Counted from the stretch's first letter, positions 1-11,178 are shown. The stretch is DNA of 21,782 nucleotides from Elysia marginata (GCA_019649035.1 BMAT01005532.1:523944-545725); one strand, 5' to 3'. Program-made: numbers and translations. Notes: generated by a model not told the origin, from the letters alone.

Positions 1-60
1 AAAAAAAAAAAAAAAAAAAAAAAACCAACAAAAACAACAACAACAACAACAACAAACAGA
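1..60. repeat. Poly(A) and (CAA)n low-complexity tract
   Basis: A run of 24 A is followed by CAACA/CAA triplets to about position 57, then more A-rich sequence to about 110. It may be the tail of a retroposon whose body lies to the left of the window, but no body is visible here. Confidence 0.8.
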
Positions 61-837
61 AAAAGAAACAGAAAACATACAAAACAAAACAAGAACAAAA
101 ACGTAAAGGCAATTAACATTTTTAAATCAATGTTTCTGTTCCCATGCTCATTTTAAACAACTCATGCAATATATATAATTATATCTACCTATGATTGGAA
201 CGACTTTTGGAATGTAAGTGCGTCAACAATGCCATGTATGAAATCTACACGGCATTTCAATTTTTAAAACAAACCGTTTATCTGCTGGTATCAAAACTGT
301 ATGACAGTGTCAATTGTTGCTACATTCGTCATTTAATTTGAGATAACAAGAATAGATTATATAAATTTGTAAACCTTCTTTTCATTTGGAGTACTTTTCT
401 GCTTTTACACTTTTGAGTGACAAGACTTTACATTGTTTACCTGTATACTCTTATTTATGTCTATTCCGTTGGTCTTCATGACTTTGAAAAAGTGGGAAAA
501 ATAAAACTAAGGACAGTTATACCCTCTTGGTTGCAGAAACTCTGCTAAACTACACAGAAAACAAGCAAAAATGGAAAAAATCAATAGATAAACCAAAGTT
601 TGGTAACGAAAGCCTTTTAAAATATCACCAACATTTTATTGAAACTAAAAGAAATCAATAGCACAGCTGTATGCTCAGTCTGTCAAATATTTTACACATT
701 TTCTCTCCTATTTTCTATGGTTGCTTGCATCCTCAGTTTTTTAAGTTTAAACTAGACCAAAACTCTTTAATCTGAAATTCGAATCACGCAAACACAGCCT
801 TTTGTCCTCCTTTTTCTTTCTTCTTCTCCTCCCTTCC

Positions 838-1490
838 TTTCTCGTATTCCAGTCCAATCCATGCCACTGACTCCAAGTATAGCCCGGGGAACCTATGACA
901 AATGGCTTCTTGAGCACATCCCCTGGATCCCAAAATGTTAACTCCCGAAAAGCGTTAAGAAAGGAAAAAAAGTACAGCCCATCGAAACCAGCGGCACCTC
1001 ACAACAGACGTGATCCCAGTCTCGAAGGTTATAATCGAATCGGTCTGCTGTCCTCCATTGCCGCACTAAAGCCAACCTGGGTTGGGACTTAGGAGCAAAA
1101 AAAATAGGAGAGAAGAGCCAAATCATGGCTATGTCGATCTCCTTCTCCCTTACTTTTTCTTTTCTTTTTACCCAGCCTCTCAAAAACTTTAAAAAATGAA
1201 ATGTCAGCGCAAGAGAGTCAAGCTTTGGTGTTATAATGGAACTCTTTGGCGTGCTAAAAACAAAAGAACAGGAAGCCCTGGCTTTGGTGGTAACCGGAGA
1301 AAGCTCTTCAACGGCGGGAGTCGATATCCGGTTCCGCTCGGTCGATGTGTTTATCTGTCTGGCGATGAAATCATTGCCGATAGAGAACCAATCTAGGCAT
1401 AATGTGACAGATTCAGGGTTGCAGACCAACCGCACTTGGCAGACTGATACCGTGACCAAAGATGAGAGGCGACAGGTTTATGAGTAGCCT
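838..1490. other. Less AT-rich block of unknown identity
   Basis: This stretch is clearly richer in G and C than its surroundings and has open frames on both strands. The minus frame 938-1459 is 173 codons. A plus frame at 1236-1484 reads MELFGVLKTKEQEALAL and stays open upstream for 13 codons more. None of the frames resembles the missing S2-M4 part of the receptor or a protein family I recognise. It could be a decayed transposon, a nested gene fragment or a conserved non-coding element. I do not call a gene here. Confidence 0.4.
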
Positions 1491-2939
1491 ATCAAGAATT
1501 TTACAACAGACTCCCTAGCTCCCCATCTACTGCATTGGTTGTAACTCTTAGCGTGGTGTTTCTATGCTGTGCTAGACATTCATTCGATTTTAACCCAAAT
1601 AGCTCATGATTATAAGAATAGTGCTTTTGGGGTGTGAACTTATCACCTGCTGCTCAAAAGACGACAAAAGTTCTAGATGGTTTCCCTTCCAAATCAAAAT
1701 CTTATATGCTATGGAATTTATATGCAAAGCTGTGTAATATTGTGCACCATGTAACGATAACGGCCATTTCCTACGCTAGGTGACCTGACTATTTATATTT
1801 AGGGACGGGACCAACAAGAATAACACTCTCATTACATTTTTACAAGAGCTTTTATTTATTTATATTGATCAGAACAGTGCACCTATGTTATTGGTGCCCA
1901 CTTTTTAAATCAAACATTTTTCACTTTGATAATTTTTAAACTTAGGCGCCTGTAAGCAATGTCCGGACTTGTTACGAATTATTTTAACTACATTTACTAT
2001 AACCAGTCTGAGGACGGTTGAACCTGAATCGACTGGTACGATTCCATTCTTGAGATCCTAAGTAAATTGTGTTTTACGAAGAATTAAAAAAAAAAACTTT
2101 CACCAAAAGGATTTAGGAAAAGAGTAGGCAATACGGAAGACATTAATGGTTTTTCATTTAAATAAAGAACTTTGTACGAGTATTGATATATTTTATGGCT
2201 TTGTAGCTTTTTTAAATTAATAATAATAATTAATTCATTGTTTTCATGACAGATAGAAGTGGGTTCCAATTTTAGATACGTTCATGGTGTCGACAAAAAC
2301 TGCATCGTTCGGTTAAAGACATTTTTTCATATACGTTAGGTATGCTCTAAGATTGTCCAGGAGAATTCGGATAGATTTAGTTTGTTTTTTTTTTTCAAAC
2401 AAATATTTCAATTTTAAACATGGCAATTTCTGAATATTTCAGCTCTCAGACATTTTACTAGATTACAAAGAGTAAGTGGCTGTTGTTTGTTACTGTTGTT
2501 TTTTTTTTTCTTTTTTGCAAATTTTTGCAATTTTTAAAATTCCAGCATTTAAGATAATGACAGCTTTAAATTTTTTTTTATTCTTTGTCTCCTGTTTATC
2601 ATAATTAACTTAAAGTTTCCTTTTCCTTTACCATACTTAACTAGATTGGAACCTTAAAACCATTGAACCAAATCAAATATTTTCTGAATTTAAGTTATAA
2701 CTTTATTTACGTATAGTTGAAAGTTAGGAGAGAAAGAGGCAAATAGAAGGAGAAGCAGAACGCACAGCGAGCATGGAACAGAAGAACTCAATGTGTTGAT
2801 TTATCTTCACGTTGACTATTTATTCTCTCTCAAATGTATCGAATCTTTGTTATCTACGTTATTTGCGTGGTACATGTACTGGTTCATCCAAGGCAAATTT
2901 TCCTTAAGAATTAAAGAAATTAAATAACGCGATACTCAC
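1491..2939. other. Intron sequence (3' side of last visible exon), no gene seen
   Basis: AT-rich sequence with short T and A runs. There are no splice-bordered frames that continue S2 (no DAF, GYGI or M4-like segment on the minus strand) and no recognised repeats. Positions 61-837 look the same. If the last visible exon is correctly placed, all of 1-2939 is intron, apart from the block at 838-1490, which is unexplained. Confidence 0.6.
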
Positions 2940-3067
2940 ATGACCCACTCGATGCCGACATCCGTCTTAGGCACCGGTCTAGCAACGTCCACTAGTTTAC
3001 TGCCAGCATTCTTCAGCATCTGGTGGACGGCGGAACCGTGCAGCGCCCCTATCTTGATGGACTGAAG
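2940..3067 (-). CDS. GRIN3-like: NMDA receptor exon 6 of window: first part of S2 ligand-binding segment
   Basis: A 128-bp exon: 42 codons plus two bases, entering at phase 0 and leaving at phase 2. The acceptor is TCACTTCGACAG|CTT and the donor is GTCAT|GTGAGT. It encodes LQSIKIGALHGSAV...MLKNAG...GIEWVM. After DPR in the previous exon this reproduces the DPRL start of S2. GSAV takes the place of the S2 serine that contacts the ligand carboxylate (S-A, as in GluN3), and the end resembles the segment just before the DAFI/DAVL strand. The polypyrimidine tract before the acceptor is interrupted, so the acceptor is moderately strong. The continuation is not found in 1-2939 and must lie outside the window. 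Confidence 0.82.
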
Positions 3068-6000
3068 CTGTCGAAGTGAGATGTTACATGCAGAAAGAAA
3101 AAAAATGTGTTCGAAAAAAATTATCATCCATTAATTTATCTTAAACAATTTCTGATGCAGAGCACAACCTTGAATTGCGTGGCTAGGTACCGTTTTCGAA
3201 GTAAATGAAAACTTGTGTAAATATAAATAATTGCTCCGTCTGGGTTTGAGCGTAAATTTATTGTTTTTGCCGCTCCTTGCCTGATAGACCTGGGCAGAGT
3301 GGAACTTGCAATAAGCCTAAATCTATCCTAACCTTTGCCTCCATTTAAGGTACGGTGATAAAAAAAATAACCGTTGTTTAAAAAGTCCATCTTTTAAGAA
3401 TCATTCAGATTATAATTTAAATCGAGATATTTCAAATAAGAGTATTTTTTCGCTATTTAACAAACCCTCCATCAAAAACATTATCTAGATTTAGTTCATC
3501 TAGATTTAGTTTTACTATCTTTCAAAACTTTCGCTGCGAGCCTACTTTTCTTGATCAATCTTCTTTCGACTAATGTGCGACTCATGCAGATTAATGAAAA
3601 CTGTTAATTGTCGCTTCAAACTACAGTATCTCTTCTCAATCAAGCTAAATTAGACCTCGTTACTATAATATACACTTTTAAATAGTTAAAGGTTTAGATT
3701 AAAACAAAAGACGTAGATGAAGTTGTAACACAAGTGAAGTGTTCCTAATTGTCTCAACCTTTCGTTCCACACTCCGTTACTCAATTTTCACAACACAAAC
3801 GCCTTTTAATGATGCTTTCTTTGCCGCCAAAACGATTATAAAAATGATAGTTCACTATTCTAGGGCGCACATAAGACTCTTATTACGCTCGACAATACTT
3901 TTAATTGTATTTTGATAAAAAGGGGCACCTATCCTCTCGTGCTCAAATTTCTTCGTCACCCAAAATTCAAGTTTTTAGCTTTTCCCAAGATTTCTAAGTA
4001 TGTATATTTATGTTTGACTCGAATGTTCTTCATCTTAAAGTTAAAGACATGATCATCTTTTAATATTTTTGAGAAGATGTAGAAAAATTGTGTTTATCCA
4101 GAGAATTGAAAATTGGAAAAAACTTATAATATCAGACTAAAAAACTCGTCGTGTTTAAAATATGTTTAAAAATTATATTGATCATGAATTGAAGTATCTT
4201 AAGTACGATTTTGATAAACTTTGTTTCTATGTTTTCTTTCCGCGCATTTAAAAGGCAATAGTCTATTTCAGCTTTTGTAATGACATGATATGATACTTGA
4301 AGCAAAATTGAAGTAAATCAAACGATCCGTGATGAGGGTGTAAGTTGTAGGCGGCCGCCATTTCCAATGTGCATGGTTTGTGAGCTCAACTTACAGCATT
4401 ATTTATAGAGATTTAAAGAAACCGTTATTGAAAGTATTGGCGAGCAACATCTCATACGGCTAAATCTAACAAGAGGAGGTAAATGATGTATGCAAGTCAA
4501 CCAATCAGTTGTGAGAACTGAGGACCGGGATAAGTCTAGCACAGGTCAAAATTTTGACATATTGAGTGATTAAAAATTTCTAGAACTGTCATCTATGGCC
4601 TTGAACAGGTTGAAAAATTAAAACTCTGATTCATCCGTTCCTTAAGTTTTCCCACTTCGAAGGCAGTAAAAATTCTTCACTTTATAGCAAATCATATTTA
4701 AAGGGCTCTTACTCAAGGTTGTTGGAGCGACTTGCTTCCGGTTTCTCCAGGTCGACACACAATTTATCACATGATAATTTTTACCAAAAGAATCGCAATA
4801 AAAAAAGAAAAATTTTTGGAAATAGTGGACTTGTTTTCGCAATGAAAGAAAAAAAAACGACATAGATCGTAGAACAATGTCATGACACGTTTTTCAGAAC
4901 CTAAAACGTAAGGTTTGTCCTTGCCACACCCGACGTTTTCGTGAACACACCCTGTCCTGATCTACCCCAGATTCCATGCGCTGCTTGCTTCGCTCAAGAA
5001 AATACTTTATCTTTGCTCCCGAACACCGGAAATTAGATTTTTTGCTACACAGCATTCCTGGGCTGAGCCGTTGTCTAGACCTAGTCGCGTGCCCATATAC
5101 TCTCGCGTCATCGCATCACATACATGCTATCTGGACGTTTCAACAAATTGATATTGAATTGGAGTTCAGGCCTCGCTTTAGAGACCATTGAAAGAAGTTT
5201 TCCACAATTTCACTCTCCTCTTCATTTTTCCCTCGCGGTCCATTTTTTTTCAAAAGAGTTTGCGTTCCTCTACAGACACGCCAAAATTTCCTGTCTCAAG
5301 AGTATTGTTTTTGTAGAGTTTCTGCAGCGTTTTTACCTTTTTCAGCATACAGTGCTGGCCTCGTTCAGGAACCGCAGTCAGTACATTAGTGCGTTTTGTT
5401 TGCCAGGAGAAACGGTAAAAAAATTTAAGACGACAATATAACGTGCATAAGAGTAATACCATTCGGAGATTTAAAAAGTTACATGGGCTGACTCATTTGC
5501 ATGTATGATGTGGACTAGCGCATAAATACTAAAACGGCAAGTTGTAAAAATCACTGTGTTCTTAAAAGGGTTCTATCACTAAAAAAGATTTTGCAAAGGT
5601 TTCTTTATCTAATTGTATACGGTAATTTTGAATTGCTTTATGTGTAAACTGAACAAATATTGTAGCATTTTCAAATCCCTGAATTGACGCACTTTTCACA
5701 GGCATAAACAACCACCATGCTTACAAAAAAAAACCCAACAAAATCAAACAATGTTGTTAATGATAAATGAAAAAAATTCGAAACCAATTATTTTTAAACC
5801 CAAAGTAATACAAGATGGGTTGACACATTGAATACGGTTAAAATTTAATTGAAAATTCAGAATTAATTAAAAGGAAAAATTCATGTTAAATCAAAGACAT
5901 ATTCAATAAATGATCGGCAAGTTTACGCGACGACAATTCAATTAGTATACTAGATGATGAAATTACAACGGTATTTGACAGTTTTTCGATTGTATAGGTT

Positions 6001-6134
6001 TGCTTTTCTATATACCACAATAACTCATCTCGTTTGATATAACTAGCAAAGTCAATGACAACATTTTGCTCAACAAGTTGTTAAAGTTATTATTACAGCA
6101 AACTTTTCAACACATTTTTAGTTGTAGAACTTAC
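3068..6134 (-). other. Intron between S2 exon and pore exon
   Basis: A 3067-bp intron from donor CGG|GTAAGT (6134) to acceptor GACAG (3068). It is AT-rich with only short chance frames. A slightly less AT-rich portion at about 4870-5410 has overlapping frames but no recognisable protein. A short direct repeat of TCTAGATTTAGTT occurs near 3485-3509. I see no RNA gene or mobile element. Confidence 0.75.
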
Positions 6135-6812
6135 CCGTGGATCCTGAATGTCAATATAATTGATCCCGGCATGTTTGCCGGCTATGAAGGCAGCAAGGTT
6201 GGCTGTGTAGCTAGCAATGATAAAGATGGCCGCTGATGCCCAAAAGTTCTGCATAACTTTAGACGGCCATGCTTTCGGAGATTTTGTCTTCACTGTGTGA
6301 CCAAACAGCACGGAAAAAACCATAGTCAGCCCAGATGCTAATGAATAATTTTTATTCCGCTTGCGCCCCCAAGGGTTAAGTCCGAAGGGAGAGTTCCACT
6401 CAAAAAGCGCCATGCAAATGGCGGCTATGTGGGCGGACACAACAATGGCGAACCAGACCTCTGTTGAGAACGGTTCCAAGAAGGCTAACATGCTTGTCTC
6501 ACGAGTTTGGTCCGAGTACAGAATGGAAAACCCAGAAAAGAAGTACGGGTCGGAGAAGTCTATGGCTTTCTCGCGCTGAGCTGTTATGGAGAAGGCTGCT
6601 ACGGCAAAGTGCGCCGTGTTGTCTGTGAGGTCCCGCATGATGCCTGTCCATGTGTCGTTATTGCGCTGCCCGTACGTCTCGTCCTGCACGATGTACAGCG
6701 TGAACTGAAACTCGAGGTCTGCGGCCAGCTTGTTGAGCAGGTCGATGGTGAGACCGCGGCAACACTGGATCGTGAACAGGCCGGACTCGGCTCCCTCACC
6801 GTTCTCGTAGGC
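6135..6812 (-). CDS. GRIN3-like: NMDA receptor exon 5 of window: S1, M1, M2 pore loop, M3
   Basis: A 678-bp, 226-codon exon, phase 0 at both ends. The acceptor is TTACCTCAG|GCC and the donor is CCACGG|GTAAGT. In order it holds: the CC doublet and IDLLNKLA (S1 helix); FTLYIVQDETYG; WTGIMRDL; the ligand motif AFSITAQR, whose Arg (6573-6575) is the residue that holds the ligand alpha-carboxylate; IDFSDPYF; M1 around VWFAIVVSAHIAAICMALF; SPFGLNPWGRKRNK; the re-entrant loop SGLTMVFSVLFGHT; M3 with the gating motif SYTANLAAF; and IQDPR at the start of S2. At the Q/R/N selectivity site the residue is Gly (6300-6302) followed by His (6297-6299), where GluN1/GluN2 have Asn and vertebrate GluN3 has Gly-Arg. 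This exon is the best evidence for the gene and for its GluN3-like class. Confidence 0.96.
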
Positions 6813-8700
6813 CTGAGGTAAATTTGTTGGTAAAGTTAGAAATATAACTCTACTACTAAAGCAAAAAGAAATTTTTTATATTGTATTTTGAAACTTTCGT
6901 AATCTCACAGGGGAAGTCTTCTGAAAGCATTTCAAAAACAAAATTTTGACTCTTTACAATAATGAATAAATTGTGACATAAAATATCTTGGAAGGACAGC
7001 AAACTAATCTTTCACCATTTTTCGCGTGAATATAAAACTTAAAGTAGAAATAAGTTTCTATACTCGTGACAACTAGCGACGGTCAACTGAATTTCATCGG
7101 CAAAAGAAAATATTACAGTATTTTTCAAATCTATTTTAGCTGTCCACGCAAAAGTAGGTTGTTCACCGCAAACACAACTCAAATTATATTACCATTCATT
7201 GCACCACTGCACCGTGTTAAGCTTAATAGTTTGTAGTAATAATTAACTTTTCCTTGTGTTCTGTTTTTATAAAGTATGCATGGTATACAAAACCTAAATA
7301 CACCATGCAAATTTAACGCGTTTCACTTGTTTAAACCCCAACCAGTAACCGAGACACAATTCAAAGCATGATGGGACCCTAAAATAGGGACTACCAGATT
7401 CATACTGACGCCAAGTACCCGCTTTCTTTAAATTTAAATCCAGTTTACTTTAACCAAAAATTTACCCATTTACATAGCAATTCAGGACTACAGCTGTGAA
7501 AACGTAATGTTTTTCGTTAATGCAAAAGTGCCATTTGCAGTGTTCCTCTCATGCACCTTACAGCAAATCGCACCATTCAAGTTATATAATGCTTCTGTGC
7601 TTAAGACTGTGTTCATTTTTGGTTTACAAAGTAATGAACTCATCGTTTTTTTGATGGGTTATAAAAAAAAGGCAAGTCTTAACTTAGATGTTTCATCACA
7701 AGTAAATAACTATCAAGTCTTGAAGTATGGGGTGATAGCTGATAGTGAGCTGTGTTTGCGCAACAGGGTAGCTGTGTGAGTGTGATACAGACGTACCTCT
7801 ATAGAGTAGCTGTGTGAATGTGCTACATACGTACCTCTATAGAGAAGCTGTGTGAATGTGATAACAGACGTACCTCTAAAGAGTACCAGTGTGAATGCGA
7901 TAACAGACGTACCTCTATAGAGTACCAGTGTGAATGTGATAACAGACGTACCTCTATAGAGTAGCTGTGTGAATGTGATAACAGACTTACCCTTATAGAG
8001 TAGCTGTGTGAATGTGATAACAGATGTACCTCTATAGAGTAGCTGTGTGAATGTGATAACATACGTACCTCTATAGAGAAGCTGTGTGAATGTGATAACA
8101 GACGTACCTCTATAGAGTACCAGTGTGAATGTGATAACAGACGTACCCTTAGAGAGTAGCTATGTGAATGTGCTACAGGCGTACCTCTATAGAGTAGCTG
8201 TGTGGATGTGCTACAGACGTACTTCTAACGTTATAGAGTAGCTGTGTGAGTGTGTTACAGGCGTACCTCTTGGAATGAAATTTCAACAAGAGTAGCGGAA
8301 CTTTCCTGATGTCAATCCGAGTGAGATTTAATCATTAAGGCTAGCACATGCCGATTTACGTTCTAGCGTATTCTTTGAAATATATTTTAAAGACAATATT
8401 ATCTGAAAATTAAATGGGATTACCCGCTGTCTAATGAATACAATCTTTTAAAATCTATGTGAAAGATTTATTTTGAAGGTAAACTTTTTATTTAGCTCTA
8501 CAGTTTTTTAGTTCTAGATGTGAAATCGTTTATAAAAGTAAGAAACTTACCAATATAAGACCCTACAATCTAGGTCTAGATTACAATAACCACCATACTA
8601 TTTTGGGGCGTTGTTTCCTAGAAAATGGACGCTACACTTGTTTTACCTCTAATCTCATTCCCTATAGGGTAGTAGCTGTGTGAATGTGCTGCAGACGTAC
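6813..8700 (-). other. Intron between S1 exon and pore exon, holding the splice-donor minisatellite
   Basis: A 1888-bp intron from donor GAG|GTACGT (8700) to acceptor CCTCAG (6813). About a quarter of it is the tandem array at 7766-8272, listed separately. The rest (6813-7765 and 8273-8667) is AT-rich with nothing recognised. Confidence 0.8.
7766..8272 (-). repeat. 13-copy, 38-39 bp minisatellite derived from the 5' splice site of exon 8701-8868
   Basis: Seen: donor-like hexamers (plus-strand ACGTAC or variants) begin at 7791, 7829, 7868, 7907, 7946, 7985, 8024, 8063, 8102, 8141, 8179, 8217 and 8261. The spacing is 38 or 39 bp, with one gap of 44. In receptor sense most units read CTATAGAG|GTACGT followed by CTGTTATCACATTCACACAG. 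The real exon end 8701-8708 and donor 8695-8700, with intron to about 8668, is the same unit: CTATAGAG|GTACGT, then CTGCAGCACATTCACACAG. Nine copies keep GTACGT; one has the stronger GTAAGT (7985-7990), one GTACAT and two GTACGC. Outer copies are mostly the 38-bp form like the true donor; inner copies are the 39-bp form. In one minus frame the 39-bp form is open as a 13-residue repeat. Confidence 0.95.
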
Positions 8701-8708
8701 CTCTATAG
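8668..8708 (-). promoter_or_regulatory. True 5' splice site of exon 4, within a single minisatellite unit
   Basis: In receptor sense the exon ends CTATAGAG and the intron starts GTACGTCTGCAGCACATTC. The match to the array units covers both sides of the junction. So the last three codons (Ala-Ile-Glu) belong to the repeated unit. The array is about 400 bp further into the intron, separated by unrelated sequence. Confidence 0.85.
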
Positions 8709-8868
8709 CCTGCCAGACAATCTCCTGTGACTTATTCTTGTTGGTGAGGTTGAGGCACGGCGTGTCACTCAGGCATGTACCGTAGTCAGAGTGGGGAGCC
8801 TCCGTCATCACAAACGGCTGTACGGGATTGGTCACTACTTTGTACCGCTTCTTGCCTTCTGTTTGAGA
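8701..8868 (-). CDS. GRIN3-like: NMDA receptor exon 4 of window: start of S1 ligand-binding segment
   Basis: A 168-bp, 56-codon exon, phase 0 at both ends. The acceptor is TTTTGTTTCAG|TCT and the donor is ATAGAG|GTACGT. It encodes YKVVTNPVQPFVMTEAP, the first strand of S1 (compare the PFV motif of all NMDA subunits). Two cysteines follow in YGTCLSDTPCLNLT; these correspond to the two S1-loop cysteines that pair with the CC doublet in the next exon. The sequon NLT is present. The last eight coding bases and the first 20-30 intron bases are also the unit of the minisatellite at 7766-8272, a highly unusual relation for an exon border. Confidence 0.91.
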
Positions 8869-10988
8869 CTGAAACAAAACAATTCCCAAACAGTCACTTG
8901 TTACTCTTACACCTCGACCCCTCATGTTAATATGTTCTATATCTCATTCTCTGTTCTATTAGATAATAGTAGTTAAAGATATTACATATAGAACGACATA
9001 TTAATTACGGTATTACTAATAATAGTATTACTGCGAGAATCATATTCAATAAGGCACAATATCACTCTGACTTTTTTGAGTTAGACCCCTTTATATGCAG
9101 ACAATCTGCTATATGATAAACTATTTTCCTTTGCTTTACAACCCTACATTTCCGGTTATAAAAGCGTTGGAATTACAGTTTTAACCCCTCATAGGTAACA
9201 AAACACAGTTTTAGAGAATTTTAAAAACTAAAATTATATTTTCTCTAGTCTCAGATCTACCTCCACCGCATCAGAAATGCAATTTTTGGGAATTACTTGA
9301 AGTTTCTTCATTGATGTCTTTAATTCACTTGTAAAATGACCGCTATTTTGCGGGTTAAAGTAAAGAATTTGACAATGGACCCAACCTAAACCAAAACTTC
9401 TTTTCTTTTCTTTATGTCTTTATACCTTGTATCTACGATAGATCCTTTTCCCGTCTTTAACTTTCTTCCCAGCGCCATCTCTTCACCTTTTGTTGTTTTT
9501 CATATTAGTGGGTTTTTATACTTTTTATATATACTCTTCTTTCTCTCACTATCTCTCTCATTACTTAAGAAAAAAACTAATCGAGACGTTTAATTTATAT
9601 GACGTATATAGCAAGAACAAAAATAAAAAAATCTCGATTATATAGCTTTAAAATCACCAGATTGTTGTGCAAGTCCCTAAAATGATGAATTACCCTACCT
9701 CTCAAGACAAAATTGGCACTTTATACACCCGACACAGATTTAATTAACTTTATTCAAGATAACCAGGAAATGTTTTTTATGGATTGCACAATATCTTCAG
9801 AACAATGGTAGGAAATTGCGATACGAACAAAAGCCAAAAATAGAAGAAAAAAAAATAAACAATTGTTATACGTGAAGTAATTTTTTTTCGTTATGATGTC
9901 TCTCTTCTTAAAATCATTTTAACGCCTAACGATATTCCTTGAAAAAGATTTTTTTTTAAAACGAAAAAGGAAAAAAAAGTTTCGTTTGAACCAGTTTCAG
10001 ATATTGTTTTCATATTTTTGATGTTCTGCTTAATGAAGACAACAACCACTATTACTGACATTATAAACAAACTTTCAACCAATACATAGAATAGATTCCA
10101 TATGATTGTGGCACATTTAATATCGACACCTAATGATCATGATAATATAGCTATTGCAAAACTTAACAACATATAAGATGAGATTTAGCATATTGTAAGA
10201 GGCCAACCCGACACATGATGCCCAAAAACTGACCAATAAACATAAGTTCTTATTTGATGAAAAAAAAAGAAAAACTGTAAGACTCGGTGAACAAAATCAC
10301 AACAACTTAAATCCAATATTTTTAAATATGTGCATCATCTGAACATGAATCTAATACCATTGGCATTTAGGTATCAAATTGAATAAAATACTAAAGTTTC
10401 GCAACCATATTCAATACTTTTATGTTTTATTAGCATTCGTATTCATTTGTCAAAATCATGATAACTTACACAAGTATAATTTATCCTCTTTGAATACCCA
10501 GTTTACAACGTGAATCTTCAAATATAATGTGAAATGCCCAGGCCTATCTATTTACTCCGGGTGAAGAATACTCCAGCAAAAACAGATGAACCTCTGTAAT
10601 TTAGCTCCCCTTTCATAAAAAAATCGATAAGAATTATCTTCCCGTAGAACTGAGGTTAAAGCGAAGGCCTTGAGAAACTTTGCTTATCATGTTATATGCG
10701 TCTTCAAAAAAATAGAGAGTAAAACAACAACAAAAAATAATTATGTCATCCCCGCCTCCTGCAAATTACAAAAACAGTTTCTTTACCTTAACTTAGTGCT
10801 GCATTCTTACTCACTGCGCAGTAAAAGAACTACAGAGAAATTTGTCTCAAAAGTTAGTGTTACGAAAAAAACTTTCTATGAATATTAGTTGTGACATACA
10901 CTATGGTGATTAACCACGTGCTGGAAAATCGAAGGTTGAGACTATCTTTTCAGCCTACAATCGCTGCAAACAATTTTGATCTTCCTGC

Positions 10989-11032
10989 TGGTCTCTCGGC
11001 CGTTTCGTTGTGAGGGTAACGGTCTGAGACCA
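10989..11032. repeat. Imperfect inverted repeat / hairpin
   Basis: TGGTCTC (10989-10995) and GAGACCA (11026-11032) are perfect reverse complements. Inside them CCGTT and AACGG pair again, leaving a loop of about 13 nt. The result is a two-part stem of 12 bp in an AT-rich intron. It could be a structured intronic RNA element or a chance fold. Confidence 0.55.
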
Positions 11033-11169
11033 AACTATACGCAAAAGTGTCGATATCAACTTCTTCTCTTACTATGTTCAAATTCTGTTTAATAAAACGT
11101 CTATTATTGTTTCCATTAGCATTATTGATAATTATAATATTGTTGTTATTGTTGTTTTCATCATTGTTA

Positions 11170-11178
11170 ATAGTAGAA

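Noticed and set aside
1..2939. Remaining S2, M4 and C-tail exons of the receptor
   Set aside because: No minus-strand frame in this stretch has the DAF, GYGI, disulfide or M4 features expected; these exons must lie to the left of the window.
1..2939. Polyadenylation signals (TTTATT on the plus strand) for the receptor
   Set aside because: The hexamer is common in AT-rich DNA and the coding sequence has not ended, so no terminator can be assigned.
4976..5441. Overlapping plus-strand frames of 71 and 105 codons
   Set aside because: No recognisable domain, lie inside a clear intron of the opposite-strand gene, and are within the range expected by chance.
6361..6821. Plus-strand frames across the pore exon
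   Set aside because: Shadows of the receptor coding frame on the opposite strand.
7766..8272. CRISPR-like regular spacing
   Set aside because: The units are directly abutting tandem copies without unique spacers, in a eukaryotic intron; it is a minisatellite.
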